The translations under genes and the position numbers were made by a program. From positions 310,001 to 374,000 of the forward strand of contig DASRFR010000022.1 of the NCBI GenBank assembly GCA_035651455.1: DNA of 64,000 nucleotides, given 5' to 3'. Shown here in pieces: positions 26,422 to 35,177 of the stretch. Position 1 is the stretch's first letter, and each line of letters begins with the position of its first letter. Source of the stretch: DASRFR01 sp035651455 (GTDB taxonomy: Bacteria; Acidobacteriota; Terriglobia; Terriglobales; Acidobacteriaceae). Below the pieces are notes generated by a model that was not told where the DNA came from, ran no database searches, and saw only the letters and a list, made by a program, of their open reading frames with translations.

Positions 26422-28524
26422 ATGGCGAGCCCACGGTTTCAGGCCAAGCCCGAACTGGTCGCCCCCCAGCGGAGCTCGAGGGGTTCGGCTGCCGTACGTT
26501 TACTATCCGCGGAACGTTCGGAAGAAATCTTTCCCATCCTGCTCGAGGAAATTGTCCACCTGGGATTTCCCCGCGCGATGGTGTTGGAAGTGGATTTCGA
26601 TGCGGGCGAGGTCAGGCCTACCGCCTCACTGAATTGCGACAAGAGCCTGTCGGCTCGGTTTCAGACCTCGCTTTGGGCCCGCGAAAACCCCGTTATTTCT
26701 GCTCTGCAGAACCTGAAGCCGGTCGCGCTGCCCGTAAACCACAAGGGCGAGTCGTTCTACGCCTATCCCATGATCTACCGAAGCCGGACTCGCTGCTGGG
26801 AAGCGGACCGGGAGCGCCGGCAGGACTGTTTAGCCACCCAGAACTTCCGCTTGTCGGGGAAGTTTCCCATTGAAGAGCAAGTCTGTTCGGCGTGCGGCAT
26901 GCGTTCCTACGCTTGCCTGGTAGTTGCCCAGCTGCCTCGCAAGTCTTCCGATGCGCTGCTGCGTGAGTTGCGCGAGTTGGTAGATCGCGCGAATGGCTAT
27001 CTCGCCCGCCTTTTCAAGGTGGAGCATTACTACAATCGCATGCGCGACATGGAAGTCACGATTTCGCGCCTGCGTGCTGTCATGCAGAGCATGGCGGATC
27101 CGGTGATCCTCACCGACAACCAGCATCGCGTGATCGTGCAAAATCGCGCCGCCGAGCGTTTTTTCCGTGCTCCCGAAGGCGTCAGTGAAGGCGGCAAGCG
27201 GGCTGTGGAATTCAATAACCTGCTTTTCTCGGCGGCATTGTCTTCCATGGTGGTCAGCGCCAGCGACACCTCACGGGATTTGACTCTGGTGGATGTCATG
27301 GAGGGTGAAGAAGTTCTCTTTGAGGCGGTGTGCGCTCCCACGTTCAACGGCGAAGGGGTGAGGACTGGCATGGTCACGGTGATGCGTGACGTGACCGATC
27401 TGCGGCGTGCCGACATGGAGGTTCGCGCGAACCTCGAAAAGCTGCGGGCTGCCGAAGAGATCGTGCGCCAGGACCGCGACCGACTGAACCTGGTGATCGA
27501 GAATGTCGGCGACCCAATCATCGTCGCCGACAATTCCGCAAAGATCGTTTTGCTCGACGCTCTCGCCAAAGAACTCTTTGGATTTGTCGATGGGCCCAAG
27601 CATCCTCAAGTAGTGAAAAACCAGGCCAAGCTGGACGCCTATCTCACCTCCTTCACCTTCTCCTTCGTGGATAAAGAAAGCAAAGCCCTGCACCTGTTCA
27701 GTCCTACAGCACAGGCAGACGTGGAATATGCTGCACGTTCGGGGAAGATTTACGATGCCCGCGGCCAGGTCGCCTATACAGTCACCGTGCTGCGCGATTT
27801 CTCCACATGGAAGAAGCTCGAGCAACTGGAGATGGAGCGGCGCATGCTCGAGATGGAGAAGTTCGCCGCTACCGGACGGCTTGCGGGCACCATCGCGCAC
27901 GAGATCAACAACCCGCTGGAATCGATCAAGAATGCTATCTACCTGCTCGCGGGTAATGTGAACGAAGGCGCCGAGCCTGCCTATGATGTCTTAAAAAGCG
28001 AGACCGAGCGCGTGACCCGCATCGTGCGCCAGATGCTCGGCTTGTACCGCAACGCCTCTCAACTGGGCTTGTTCGATTTGACCGCTGTCATTGAAGACAC
28101 ACTGACCCTGTTCTCGCGGCCGCTCATGAAAACCGGAGTAGTTGTCGAAAAACGCCTTGGGGAGCTCCCGCCTATCAAAGGTTCAGCAGACCAGTTCCGG
28201 CAATTGCTGTCGAATTTGGTAGTGAATGCGCGTGACAGCATGCCTGCGGGCGGTAAGCTCGTCATTCGCACGAAGGAACTCCGCGCTCCCGGTCGCTTGC
28301 ACTCTCGTATCAGCATAACCATTGCTGATACCGGGTCGGGCATTCCACCCGACTTACGTGCCTCCATGTTCGAGCCCTTTGTCAGTACCAAGGGCGAAAG
28401 AGGCACGGGCCTCGGCCTGTGGATTGTGAAAGGAGTCGTCGAGAATCATAACGGCAGAATTAAGGTTCGTAGCACGGAGGGAAAGGGAACGGTTTTCCGG
28501 CTTTTGTTCCCGATCTCGCCCTAA
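26422..28524 (+). CDS. PAS sensor histidine kinase with cysteine cluster, inside the gvp cluster
   Basis: 700 residues with no obvious membrane segment. Residues 30-170 form a GAF-like N-terminal region that contains five cysteines (125, 136, 155, 158, 165) in the arrangement C-x10-C-x18-C-x2-C-x6-C, with a CWE at 125-127. Two PAS domains follow (about 215-330 with MADPVILTDNQHRVI, and about 350-475 with VGDPIIVADN). HisKA has TIAHEINNPLES with phospho-acceptor His493; the HATPase has NLVVNARDSMPAGG and DTGSGIPP, then GTGLGLWIVKG. The cysteines could hold a metal or Fe-S cofactor. No response regulator lies alongside. It sits between gvpA and the third GvpF/L gene on the same strand. Confidence 0.85.
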   Translation: MASPRFQAKPELVAPQRSSRGSAAVRLLSAERSEEIFPILLEEIVHLGFPRAMVLEVDFDAGEVRPTASLNCDKSLSARFQTSLWARENPVISALQNLKPVALPVNHKGESFYAYPMIYRSRTRCWEADRERRQDCLATQNFRLSGKFPIEEQVCSACGMRSYACLVVAQLPRKSSDALLRELRELVDRANGYLARLFKVEHYYNRMRDMEVTISRLRAVMQSMADPVILTDNQHRVIVQNRAAERFFRAPEGVSEGGKRAVEFNNLLFSAALSSMVVSASDTSRDLTLVDVMEGEEVLFEAVCAPTFNGEGVRTGMVTVMRDVTDLRRADMEVRANLEKLRAAEEIVRQDRDRLNLVIENVGDPIIVADNSAKIVLLDALAKELFGFVDGPKHPQVVKNQAKLDAYLTSFTFSFVDKESKALHLFSPTAQADVEYAARSGKIYDARGQVAYTVTVLRDFSTWKKLEQLEMERRMLEMEKFAATGRLAGTIAHEINNPLESIKNAIYLLAGNVNEGAEPAYDVLKSETERVTRIVRQMLGLYRNASQLGLFDLTAVIEDTLTLFSRPLMKTGVVVEKRLGELPPIKGSADQFRQLLSNLVVNARDSMPAGGKLVIRTKELRAPGRLHSRISITIADTGSGIPPDLRASMFEPFVSTKGERGTGLGLWIVKGVVENHNGRIKVRSTEGKGTVFRLLFPISP

Positions 28525-28554
28525 CTTGATTTGCGCCACTTCGGAGAAGCACAT

Positions 28555-29424
28555 ATGCCGCCCAAAAAGGCTCGAAGCACCCCGAGCAACGGCACCAGCG
28601 CTCGGGAAGACCTTCACGTGAGGATCACCGATGCTCCTAAGATGCCGTCCACCGGTCCCGGAGAAGGTGGCCGGTATGTTTACGGCATCGTTCAGACCAA
28701 AGAACATATGAATTTCGGCAAAGTCGGCATCGGCGGAGCTGGTGAGTTGGTCTACACCGTCAATTATCTCGACATTGCCGCCGTCGTAAGCAAGACTCCG
28801 GTCGCGATCTTCGATCCCACGCGCGAGAATGCCTTGGCTCACGAGCACGTCATCGAGACGGTGATGAAGAACTACACCATCATCCCCATGAGCTTTGGCA
28901 CGGTGTTCCGCACCGACAACGATATCCGTGAGGTGCTTAAGAGCATTTACGCGTCGCTCAAAGACGTGCTCCATCAGATGGCAGGAAAGCTGGAATTCGG
29001 TCTCAAGGTGAACTGGGACCGCGATCAGATCATTGAAGAGCTGAAACAGCAGGATGAAGAAATTCGGCGATTTCATCACGAGATCATCCGCAAGCAGTTA
29101 CAGTCCACCTACTTCGCTCGCATGCAACTGGGCCGCATGATCGACAAAGCTCTGAGCGAACGCGCCACTCAATACGTGCGAGAGATCTACGAAGCGCTAC
29201 GCGGTGTTTGTGTCGCTTCGCGCGACAATCAGCCGATCGGCGACAAGATGATTATGAACGCCGCATTTCTCGTCGACCGAAATCGTGAAGCCGAGTTCGA
29301 CAATGTAGTCAACAAAATTGCCAAGAAGTACGGCAAGCGGCTTAAATTCAAATACACAGGACCCTGGCCTCCGTACAATTTCGTGAACATACGTCTGAAA
29401 CTGGAGCGGGTTTCCGCAAACTGA
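28555..29424 (+). CDS. Gas vesicle protein GvpF/GvpL, paralog 3
   Basis: 289 residues from ATG 28555 (TCGGAGAAG upstream); a TTG eight codons earlier is less likely. After a basic, low-complexity N-terminus of about 45 residues comes RYVYGIVQTKE, then TIIPMSFGTVFRTDNDI and a long helical centre. The C-terminus KYTGPWPPYNFVNIRLKLER is the GvpF/L hallmark. This is the paralog closest to standard GvpF/L. It follows the kinase gene and precedes gvpG. Confidence 0.92.
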   Translation: MPPKKARSTPSNGTSAREDLHVRITDAPKMPSTGPGEGGRYVYGIVQTKEHMNFGKVGIGGAGELVYTVNYLDIAAVVSKTPVAIFDPTRENALAHEHVIETVMKNYTIIPMSFGTVFRTDNDIREVLKSIYASLKDVLHQMAGKLEFGLKVNWDRDQIIEELKQQDEEIRRFHHEIIRKQLQSTYFARMQLGRMIDKALSERATQYVREIYEALRGVCVASRDNQPIGDKMIMNAAFLVDRNREAEFDNVVNKIAKKYGKRLKFKYTGPWPPYNFVNIRLKLERVSAN

Positions 29425-29443
29425 GCTGAGGGAGTGATCTCAC

Positions 29444-29710
29444 GTGCTGTTGATTGATGACCTGCTGATGCTGCCAGTGACGGGTATCAAGTTTGTGCTT
29501 CGGACTCTGGCGAAAACCGCCGAGGAACAGTACACCGATACCGGCCCTCTCAAGCAGCGCCTGCTCGAGTTACAACTGCAGCTCGAGTCCGAGGAGATTT
29601 CTGAGCAGGAGTACGTTCGGCAGGAAGCGGAGATCTTCCGGGAACTACGCGAAATCGAAAAACGCAAGCGTGAGCTGGCCGGTGTTTCCAGCGAGCAAAA
29701 CCAGCTGTAA
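29444..29710 (+). CDS. gvpG: Gas vesicle protein GvpG
   Basis: 88 residues from a GTG with GAGGGAG upstream. The hydrophobic N-terminus LLIDDLLMLPVTGIKFVLRT is followed by an EEQYTDTGPLKQRLLELQ helix and a charged coiled-coil-like tail, which together match GvpG, a small assembly factor usually found next to gvpF/L, as here. Confidence 0.9.
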   Translation: MLLIDDLLMLPVTGIKFVLRTLAKTAEEQYTDTGPLKQRLLELQLQLESEEISEQEYVRQEAEIFRELREIEKRKRELAGVSSEQNQL

Positions 29711-29764
29711 GCACATTCATGCTGCTACGTGCGTCGAATATTACGGAACTCTGGTGCAACGACA

Positions 29765-29989
29765 ATGAAGTCCCGGGTTTCTCCGCCCCGTTCAAAATCT
29801 AAAAAGCTTCGAAGAAATGTCAAACGGCTTCCCCCTACGTCTCCCGCAGCGCGGGATGAAGGACCCCGCCTGCTTCCGTTAGATGATCGTGCCAAGGAGC
29901 CTTCCCGCCTTGAGCACTATCTGGATCTGGCCGATGCTGCCTTACGGGTCGCAAAATCCGATCCGCACGCGAAGGTTTACGAGAAATAG
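29765..29989 (+). CDS. Unrecognised 74-residue protein at the end of the gvp cluster
   Basis: A short open frame 54 bases after gvpG. From ATG 29765 it encodes a very basic, Pro/Ser-rich first half (SRVSPPRSKSKKLRRNVKRL) and a helical second half (SRLEHYLDLADAALRVAKSD). An upstream in-frame GTG at 29729 would add 12 residues; neither start has a convincing ribosome-binding site. I do not recognise a family. Position and strand suggest it belongs to the gas vesicle operon, but it could be a chance frame. Confidence 0.45.
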   Translation: MKSRVSPPRSKSKKLRRNVKRLPPTSPAARDEGPRLLPLDDRAKEPSRLEHYLDLADAALRVAKSDPHAKVYEK

Positions 29990-30089
29990 AAGAAAATTCG
30001 CTGGACTGTCTCCTGGTCAGGTTCTCTTTCGCATATCTGAGTGACCTGAACAAAGCTGGAATGCCTTCTCAGCGGTAGAATGCGAGCCA

Positions 30090-31232
30090 ATGGAGCATAA
30101 GCGCATAAGGACATCGGGATCGAGTGGATCCCCGCCTCCCCCGTTTCAAGCTCGAGCAGCTGCTGAAAGGGCCGCGGAGGCCGCGACACTACTGCAGCAG
30201 AATTCTGAGCTCATCAATCTCACCCACGAAGCCATCTTCGCGCTCGATCAATCTGGGAAGATCGTGTATTGGAACCAAGGGGCGGAGAAACTCTACGGTT
30301 GGAGTGATGAACTGGTACTCGGCAAGAATGCTCTGGACCTGCTGATGACAGGACTGCCTTTAGCGCTCGAACAGATTGAGGCCGTGCTCCGGAACGAGGC
30401 CTACTGGGAAGGCGAGTTGCAACAGACCACGCGCGACGGCGAGCGTATTACGGTCGCCAGTCGCTGGGCGCTGTGGCACAGTGCAGCCGGCGAATGCCTC
30501 GGCCGTTTTCAACTCGATGCTGACATCTCCAAGCGCAAGAAAGCCGAACAGGAGTTGCGCGTCCTCTCCGGTCGGCTCCTAACTCTCCAGGATGAAGAAC
30601 GCCGGCGATTGGCTCGCGATTTACATGACAGCGTCGGTCAACTTCTCGCGGGCGCTGCGATGACCATTTCGTCCTTCGCCCAGAAAGCTTCTCAATACGA
30701 TGAAGGCGCCCGCACCCTGCTAAGCGATACCAGCGAATTGTTGGAAAGGGCATTGACAGAAATTCGCACCATCTCTTACCTGTTGCATCCGCCTTTGCTG
30801 GATGAGATGGGACTCGTATCCGCGCTGCAGTGGTACATCTTCGGATTCTCCGAAAGAAGTCGGATGAGAGTGACGTTAGCGATTGCGGAGGATTTGGGAC
30901 GATTTCGACACGAGCTCGAATTGGCGGTATTTCGCGTTGTCCAGGAGTGTCTCAGCAATGTTCATCGTCACTCAGGAAGCGCCACGGCGTCGATCAGCAT
31001 TGCGCGAAGCGGCCACCAGTTGCGGCTCACCATCGAGGACCAAGGCCGGGGAATGACGCTACCCATTTCGGGGGCCGGTGAAGGCAGCCCAGTTTCCTCG
31101 CCGGGCGTGGGAATCAGTGGCATGCGCGAGCGAGTCCGGCAACTGGGGGGTGAGCTAAACATACGTTCCGGATCATGGGGAACGACCGTCGAAGCAGTTT
31201 TTCCTGTGGATGAGGCTGGTAAAGAATGTTGA
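30090..31232 (+). CDS. PAS-domain histidine kinase, NarL/HisKA_3 type
   Basis: 380 residues, apparently soluble. A PAS domain covers about residues 40-150 (HEAIFALDQSGKIVYWNQGA, LYGWSDEL, DISKRKKAEQEL). HisKA_3 follows with RRLARDLHDSVGQLLAGAAM, and the HATPase has VVQECLSNVHRHSGS and IEDQGRGM, then GVGISGMRERVRQLGGEL. All catalytic motifs are intact. There is no adjacent response regulator; the partner must be elsewhere. It lies 100 bases after the last gas vesicle frame and may be linked to it or independent. Confidence 0.88.
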   Translation: MEHKRIRTSGSSGSPPPPFQARAAAERAAEAATLLQQNSELINLTHEAIFALDQSGKIVYWNQGAEKLYGWSDELVLGKNALDLLMTGLPLALEQIEAVLRNEAYWEGELQQTTRDGERITVASRWALWHSAAGECLGRFQLDADISKRKKAEQELRVLSGRLLTLQDEERRRLARDLHDSVGQLLAGAAMTISSFAQKASQYDEGARTLLSDTSELLERALTEIRTISYLLHPPLLDEMGLVSALQWYIFGFSERSRMRVTLAIAEDLGRFRHELELAVFRVVQECLSNVHRHSGSATASISIARSGHQLRLTIEDQGRGMTLPISGAGEGSPVSSPGVGISGMRERVRQLGGELNIRSGSWGTTVEAVFPVDEAGKEC

Positions 31233-31485
31233 ATTCGCTAGAGAGTCGCTGGGGACATCAAGGAAAGAAGTTGTACCGAAAAAAGCGAGAGTAAAAGCCC
31301 GCTTAGCACCCGGCGCGGTCGGAAATCTAGGGCAGTGCGCAAAGTTCTTCACATCGGGGTAGCTTGGAAGTAACCCCTCCCATCACATTACGAAAGTACT
31401 ATCGACCGTCAAAACAGCAGGTATATGGCTGTATTCCAAGAGCTTAAGCGACTGCGCAATTTTACAAACAGAAATAGCATTTGCA

Positions 31486-31514
31486 TTGCGTGTCTGTGTT
31501 AACTCTCATATTAT
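31486..31514 (+). promoter_or_regulatory. Putative promoter of the transpeptidase gene
   Basis: TTGCGT (31486-31491) and TATTAT (31509-31514) are 17 bases apart, giving a leader of about 85 bases to the ATG at 31605. The gap 31233-31604 contains no supported gene; apart from this promoter I see only a weak GGGGT/ACCCC inverted repeat near 31355-31375. Confidence 0.5.
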
Positions 31515-31604
31515 CCAGAGTATGCAGGAACTTCGCCGGGGGCACAGAACCGCTGGCAGTTATCGTGCATCGTAAGTAGCTGAAGTTCACCGGGGATAGG
31601 TCAG

Positions 31605-32831
31605 ATGTCGAAGGTTCGTTTCTTAGCCATCCGTTGTGCGCTTGCAGTAAGCCTCGCATTGTTGCTGCATAGCTCAGGCTTTGCGGCGCACGTGAGCACT
31701 GGCTCGCTGAATTCCAGGAAACCAAAATCCACCAAGGTTACAGAGAGTCAACATGCCACCCGGCGTATGCATCGTCTGGCGCGCAGCCGCGCGGCACGCA
31801 CGCGCAATGCAAGTCTGCGGCGGCGGCATCGCTATTATGAGCGCTTTTACACAAGTTCTTTTGCTGACGAAATAGCCGATAGAGATATAACCGCGGGCGA
31901 AGATCCTGTTGTGCGCCAGGCCGCCATGGAAGCCTTGGGCAACATGAACGGAACGGTGGTGGCAATCGAACCCACGAGCGGCCGCATCCTCGCCATGGTC
32001 AACCAGCCACTGGCGCTCTCCAGTGGCGCACAGCCTTGCTCCACAATTAAGCTTTCCGTCGCCCTAGCGGCATTGAGCGAAGGACTGATCGACAAGACGA
32101 CCGAGGTCTCGCTGGGCGGGCGCTATCGCATGAATCTCACCGACGCGCTGGCTCACTCGAATAACGCATACTTCGAGGCGCTCGGACGCAAACTGGGTTT
32201 TGAAAAAGTTTCGTACTATGCGCACCAATACGGTTTGGGTGAGCTTGCCGGGTACAACATCGAAGGCGAACACCTGGGCACGTATCCGGACGAAGAAATT
32301 CCCGAGAAGCTCGGCGGCGTTGGTAAGATGTGCTCGTTCGGAGAAGGCGTCTCCATGACCCCGCTGCAGCTGGGCGCCTTGGTTGCCGCCATTGCAAACG
32401 GCGGAACGCTCTATTACCTGCAGCATCCGACCACACCCGAGGAAGTGGCCAATTTCCAACCACGCGTGAAGCGTCACCTTGATATTGCTCCCATCATTCC
32501 CGAAATTTCGGACGGCATGTCTGGCGCAGTGCGGTACGGCACGGCGCGTACGGTACGACTGAACTTTAACGAAGAATCCATTCTCGGCAAGACCGGAACT
32601 TGCTCGCGTGCGGGTACTCGCTTCGGCTGGTTTGCCTCTTACGCCAACACTGACGTGGGCAGGATCGTCACCGTGGTCTTCCTGCAAGGGGGCAGGCCCA
32701 CTTATGGTCCCAAGGCCGCGGAGATTGCGGGACGTCTGTACCGCACCTTGTACGACCACAATTTCTTCATGGTTCGCCCAACACTGCCCGCGACCACAGC
32801 GGACGTCAAAACCGTAAGCGATAGCCAGTAG
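31605..32831 (+). CDS. Penicillin-binding transpeptidase-domain protein
   Basis: 408 residues with an N-terminal signal/anchor (LAIRCALAVSLALLLHSSGFA), then about 60 very basic residues (TRRMHRLARSRAART) before the catalytic domain. The three serine-transpeptidase motifs are present: SxxK at Ser146-Lys149 (CSTIK), SxN at Ser185-Asn187 (HSNN), and KTG at 329-331 (GKTGT). The protein lacks the dimerisation/pedestal domain of standard class B PBPs, so it resembles a stripped-down transpeptidase or a class D-like acyl enzyme. It acts in peptidoglycan cross-linking or penicillin binding; which of the two cannot be told here. It has its own promoter. Confidence 0.82.
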   Translation: MSKVRFLAIRCALAVSLALLLHSSGFAAHVSTGSLNSRKPKSTKVTESQHATRRMHRLARSRAARTRNASLRRRHRYYERFYTSSFADEIADRDITAGEDPVVRQAAMEALGNMNGTVVAIEPTSGRILAMVNQPLALSSGAQPCSTIKLSVALAALSEGLIDKTTEVSLGGRYRMNLTDALAHSNNAYFEALGRKLGFEKVSYYAHQYGLGELAGYNIEGEHLGTYPDEEIPEKLGGVGKMCSFGEGVSMTPLQLGALVAAIANGGTLYYLQHPTTPEEVANFQPRVKRHLDIAPIIPEISDGMSGAVRYGTARTVRLNFNEESILGKTGTCSRAGTRFGWFASYANTDVGRIVTVVFLQGGRPTYGPKAAEIAGRLYRTLYDHNFFMVRPTLPATTADVKTVSDSQ

Positions 32832-33014
32832 TCTCGCTTTAGCATCAGGATCAGCCAAGGCTTTTGCAAAGAAGCCTTTCAATTTTGGGCAAATTCTCGA
32901 AATCCAGGAATTTAGACGCCGCAATTTTCGTTTACTCTGGCACACGTTGGCGCTTGTCCCACATTCTCGAGCCGCCTTAATCTTGGCGAAACAGTACCCG
33001 AAAGCGGAAAGAGA

Positions 33015-33043
33015 GGGCCAAAAGAGCGGCCCCCTTTTTCTTT
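33015..33043. terminator. Putative intrinsic terminator between convergent genes
   Basis: GGGCC (33015-33019) and GGCCC (33028-33032) form a stem with an eight-base loop, followed on the plus strand by CCTTTTTCTTT. It could end transcripts from the transpeptidase gene. The rest of the gap 32832-33128 shows no gene. Confidence 0.5.
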
Positions 33044-33128
33044 GCTGTTCTAAGCGGAACTTTAGAACTGCTATCTTTCCGCGCGGAAAACTACACGGGG
33101 CACGTTCTCGGGATGGCCGACGAGGTAG

Positions 33129-34991
33129 TTAGTTCACCACCAGCGGTGCGGTCACGCTCCCGATGCGTCCACTCAGGTTATCGCGTACTACAAAGCGAAC
33201 TGCGTAGGCGCCGGGCTCGAGGTCAAGGACATTGCTGTAGCCCATCCCACTCGATTTGAGACGTTCGAGATTGGCAGGTGTCAGTGCTCCCTTAACGGTT
33301 TGGCCCACTGTGGCGGCATTTTTGCCGCTCTTCTCCGCGATAGCCAGGAAATCCACGTTGAACTCGTTGTGAACGCCCTCAACCGCGAGATTGTTTCGCG
33401 CGACGTGTACTACAAATCCCACTTCTTTCTTGTTGCCCGCTTTTTCCTTCGGCTCCGTTTCGGGTTTCCATTGCACCAGAATGGGTAAGCCTGTAGCTTC
33501 AAATGGAGATGTCGTGGCAAACGCGATGTCCTGCTCGCGTGTCAATTCCGGGTTCATGGTGGTGTTTGTAACCAGGAAGCCTTGCCGGGCGCGCACCTCC
33601 ACACTCTTCTGATCGACTTTGACCTTCAGTTGCCGCCATCCTGCTTTAGTGTTTCGAGTGTCGAGATAGTAGCCCAGCATGTAGTAAGACGCGGCATCGT
33701 CTTCAGCCCGCTTAAAAGCTCCCGCAAGATCATTGGTGTTGTAGAAGGCGCGCCCGCCGGTCACTTCGGCGAACTCGTTCAGTGTGTCGAGAGTTGTCTG
33801 ATGCAGCCAGGCGCGAGCATTGACAGACTGCACCGCAGCAGGACCACTGGGCCGGTTGCGCCGGGTGGCGTCGGCGGCAGGCATGTAATTGACCAAGCCG
33901 CGAGCATCGACGGGGTAAATCGACATCTTTGCGTCGTTCAGTGCCTGCATGGTGCGCTCGTAAAGCGAAGACAGCCATCCACCCGGCAAAGCTGCCGGCG
34001 AATCCATGTAAAAGGGGAAGCTACCCGTTACCCAGATCAAGGTTTTGCGCCCAGGTATGCCCGAGAGCGACCAGGCCAACCCCTGAAACGCACGAAGCGT
34101 AGTTTCGATCGCGTCTTGCTGTTTGAACTGCCCGTATTGAAGGTCGCCTTCGCCGATGAACTCCTGCAATGCTCCGGCCGTGTCGGCTATTGCGCCCGGA
34201 CCCAGCAGTCCAGGGGTTGGCGCAGTTACACCGGAATACCCGGGAATCGTTTCCCCGGCAGCGGCGGTGGCTTGAGTGTCGACGTCCACGTTCTGCATGT
34301 CGGGCGCCGCTCCGCTGATCTTCTTGAGGCTCGCAACCAGTTTGGCGGAATCGGTAGTCAGACCCTGCACGATTTTCATGCCGTTGCCTCCGATCACAAC
34401 CATGCCCAGGGGCTGTGCCGGATTCACATTTTCCGACAAATACTTCAGCAGTTCCTTGCGCGCATATGCCTGGTCGAGAAACGGCGTGTTCACGGTGTCG
34501 ATGGCCAGCACTGTGAGTGAAAGCGGCTGCTGCGTGTTAGTAAGCACGTTAGTAAATTCGCCAGTAGGAACCTTGAGCGGGGTAGGTCGCGTATTGCTGG
34601 CGACGACTTCTTCGAAGGCGGAAATGCTCTGCTCTTTGCCGTTCTCAAGGATCTGGAAATCTTCCTTTTTCAGATTGTGGATGTGATTCCCGGAGTTATC
34701 GGTGACTACTGTAGGGACCTGCACGAGAATGGTCTGGGAGCGGAATTCCACTTTCCCTTCGTCATCAGCATGATGCGCGTTCGGAGGCACAATCGCGTTC
34801 AGGCTATTGCCGCTTCCAATCGGGCTGCCAACGCTGCGGGGAGGTGGCCCGGCGCTGCCGGGTCGCGAGGTAGGGGGCGTCGGCCTCCCCCCGCCCCCGG
34901 TTCGTTGTGTCCAGGCACATAGCGACGAGGCCACAAGGGCGAGCGTCCAGTATACGACATACCTGCCGAAAAGCTGAGATTTCATATACAT
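33129..34991 (-). CDS. Secreted VWFA-related domain protein
   Basis: 620 residues from the ATG at 34991, chosen because a GAGGG site sits just before it and a signal peptide (LFGRYVVYWTLALVASSLCAW) follows; the open frame extends upstream but would overlap the rimP promoter and start. After a Gly/Pro/Arg-rich linker comes the VWFA-related domain typical of Acidobacteriota: FRSQTILVQVPTVVTD, KEDFQILENGKEQSI, a LTVLAIDT segment, and IPGRKTLIWVTGSFP. The Asp and Ser of the metal site are only partly conserved (DTVNT). A C-terminal beta-rich region follows. The role is unknown; it is probably exported and located at the cell surface. Confidence 0.85.
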   Translation of the reverse strand: MYMKSQLFGRYVVYWTLALVASSLCAWTQRTGGGGRPTPPTSRPGSAGPPPRSVGSPIGSGNSLNAIVPPNAHHADDEGKVEFRSQTILVQVPTVVTDNSGNHIHNLKKEDFQILENGKEQSISAFEEVVASNTRPTPLKVPTGEFTNVLTNTQQPLSLTVLAIDTVNTPFLDQAYARKELLKYLSENVNPAQPLGMVVIGGNGMKIVQGLTTDSAKLVASLKKISGAAPDMQNVDVDTQATAAAGETIPGYSGVTAPTPGLLGPGAIADTAGALQEFIGEGDLQYGQFKQQDAIETTLRAFQGLAWSLSGIPGRKTLIWVTGSFPFYMDSPAALPGGWLSSLYERTMQALNDAKMSIYPVDARGLVNYMPAADATRRNRPSGPAAVQSVNARAWLHQTTLDTLNEFAEVTGGRAFYNTNDLAGAFKRAEDDAASYYMLGYYLDTRNTKAGWRQLKVKVDQKSVEVRARQGFLVTNTTMNPELTREQDIAFATTSPFEATGLPILVQWKPETEPKEKAGNKKEVGFVVHVARNNLAVEGVHNEFNVDFLAIAEKSGKNAATVGQTVKGALTPANLERLKSSGMGYSNVLDLEPGAYAVRFVVRDNLSGRIGSVTAPLVVN

Positions 34992-35030
34992 GGCACCCTC
35001 GCGGCAAGTATAAACCCGAATGGCGGTGGT

Positions 35031-35059
35031 TTGTTTTTTCGACGTGAGCAGCGTATATT
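35031..35059 (+). promoter_or_regulatory. Putative promoter of the rimP-nusA-infB operon
   Basis: TTGTTT (35031-35036) and TATATT (35054-35059) with a 17-base spacer; the predicted start near 35066 gives a leader of about 110 bases before rimP. It lies between the divergent VWFA-related gene and rimP. Confidence 0.45.
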
Positions 35060-35177
35060 TGTGTTTGGAAACTGTTGTGTAGTACCAGGATTGGCGAAAC
35101 ACACCAGTGGGCGAAAGCCCACTTTTTAGTTTCGGCAGGTCCTCAGTCGCCGAGAACCCAGCTAAGTCACTGTAGCA

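Noticed and set aside
33582..34520. Plus-strand frame of 312 codons inside the VWFA-related gene
   Set aside because: It is antisense to a well-supported protein, has no recognisable domain and no ribosome-binding site.
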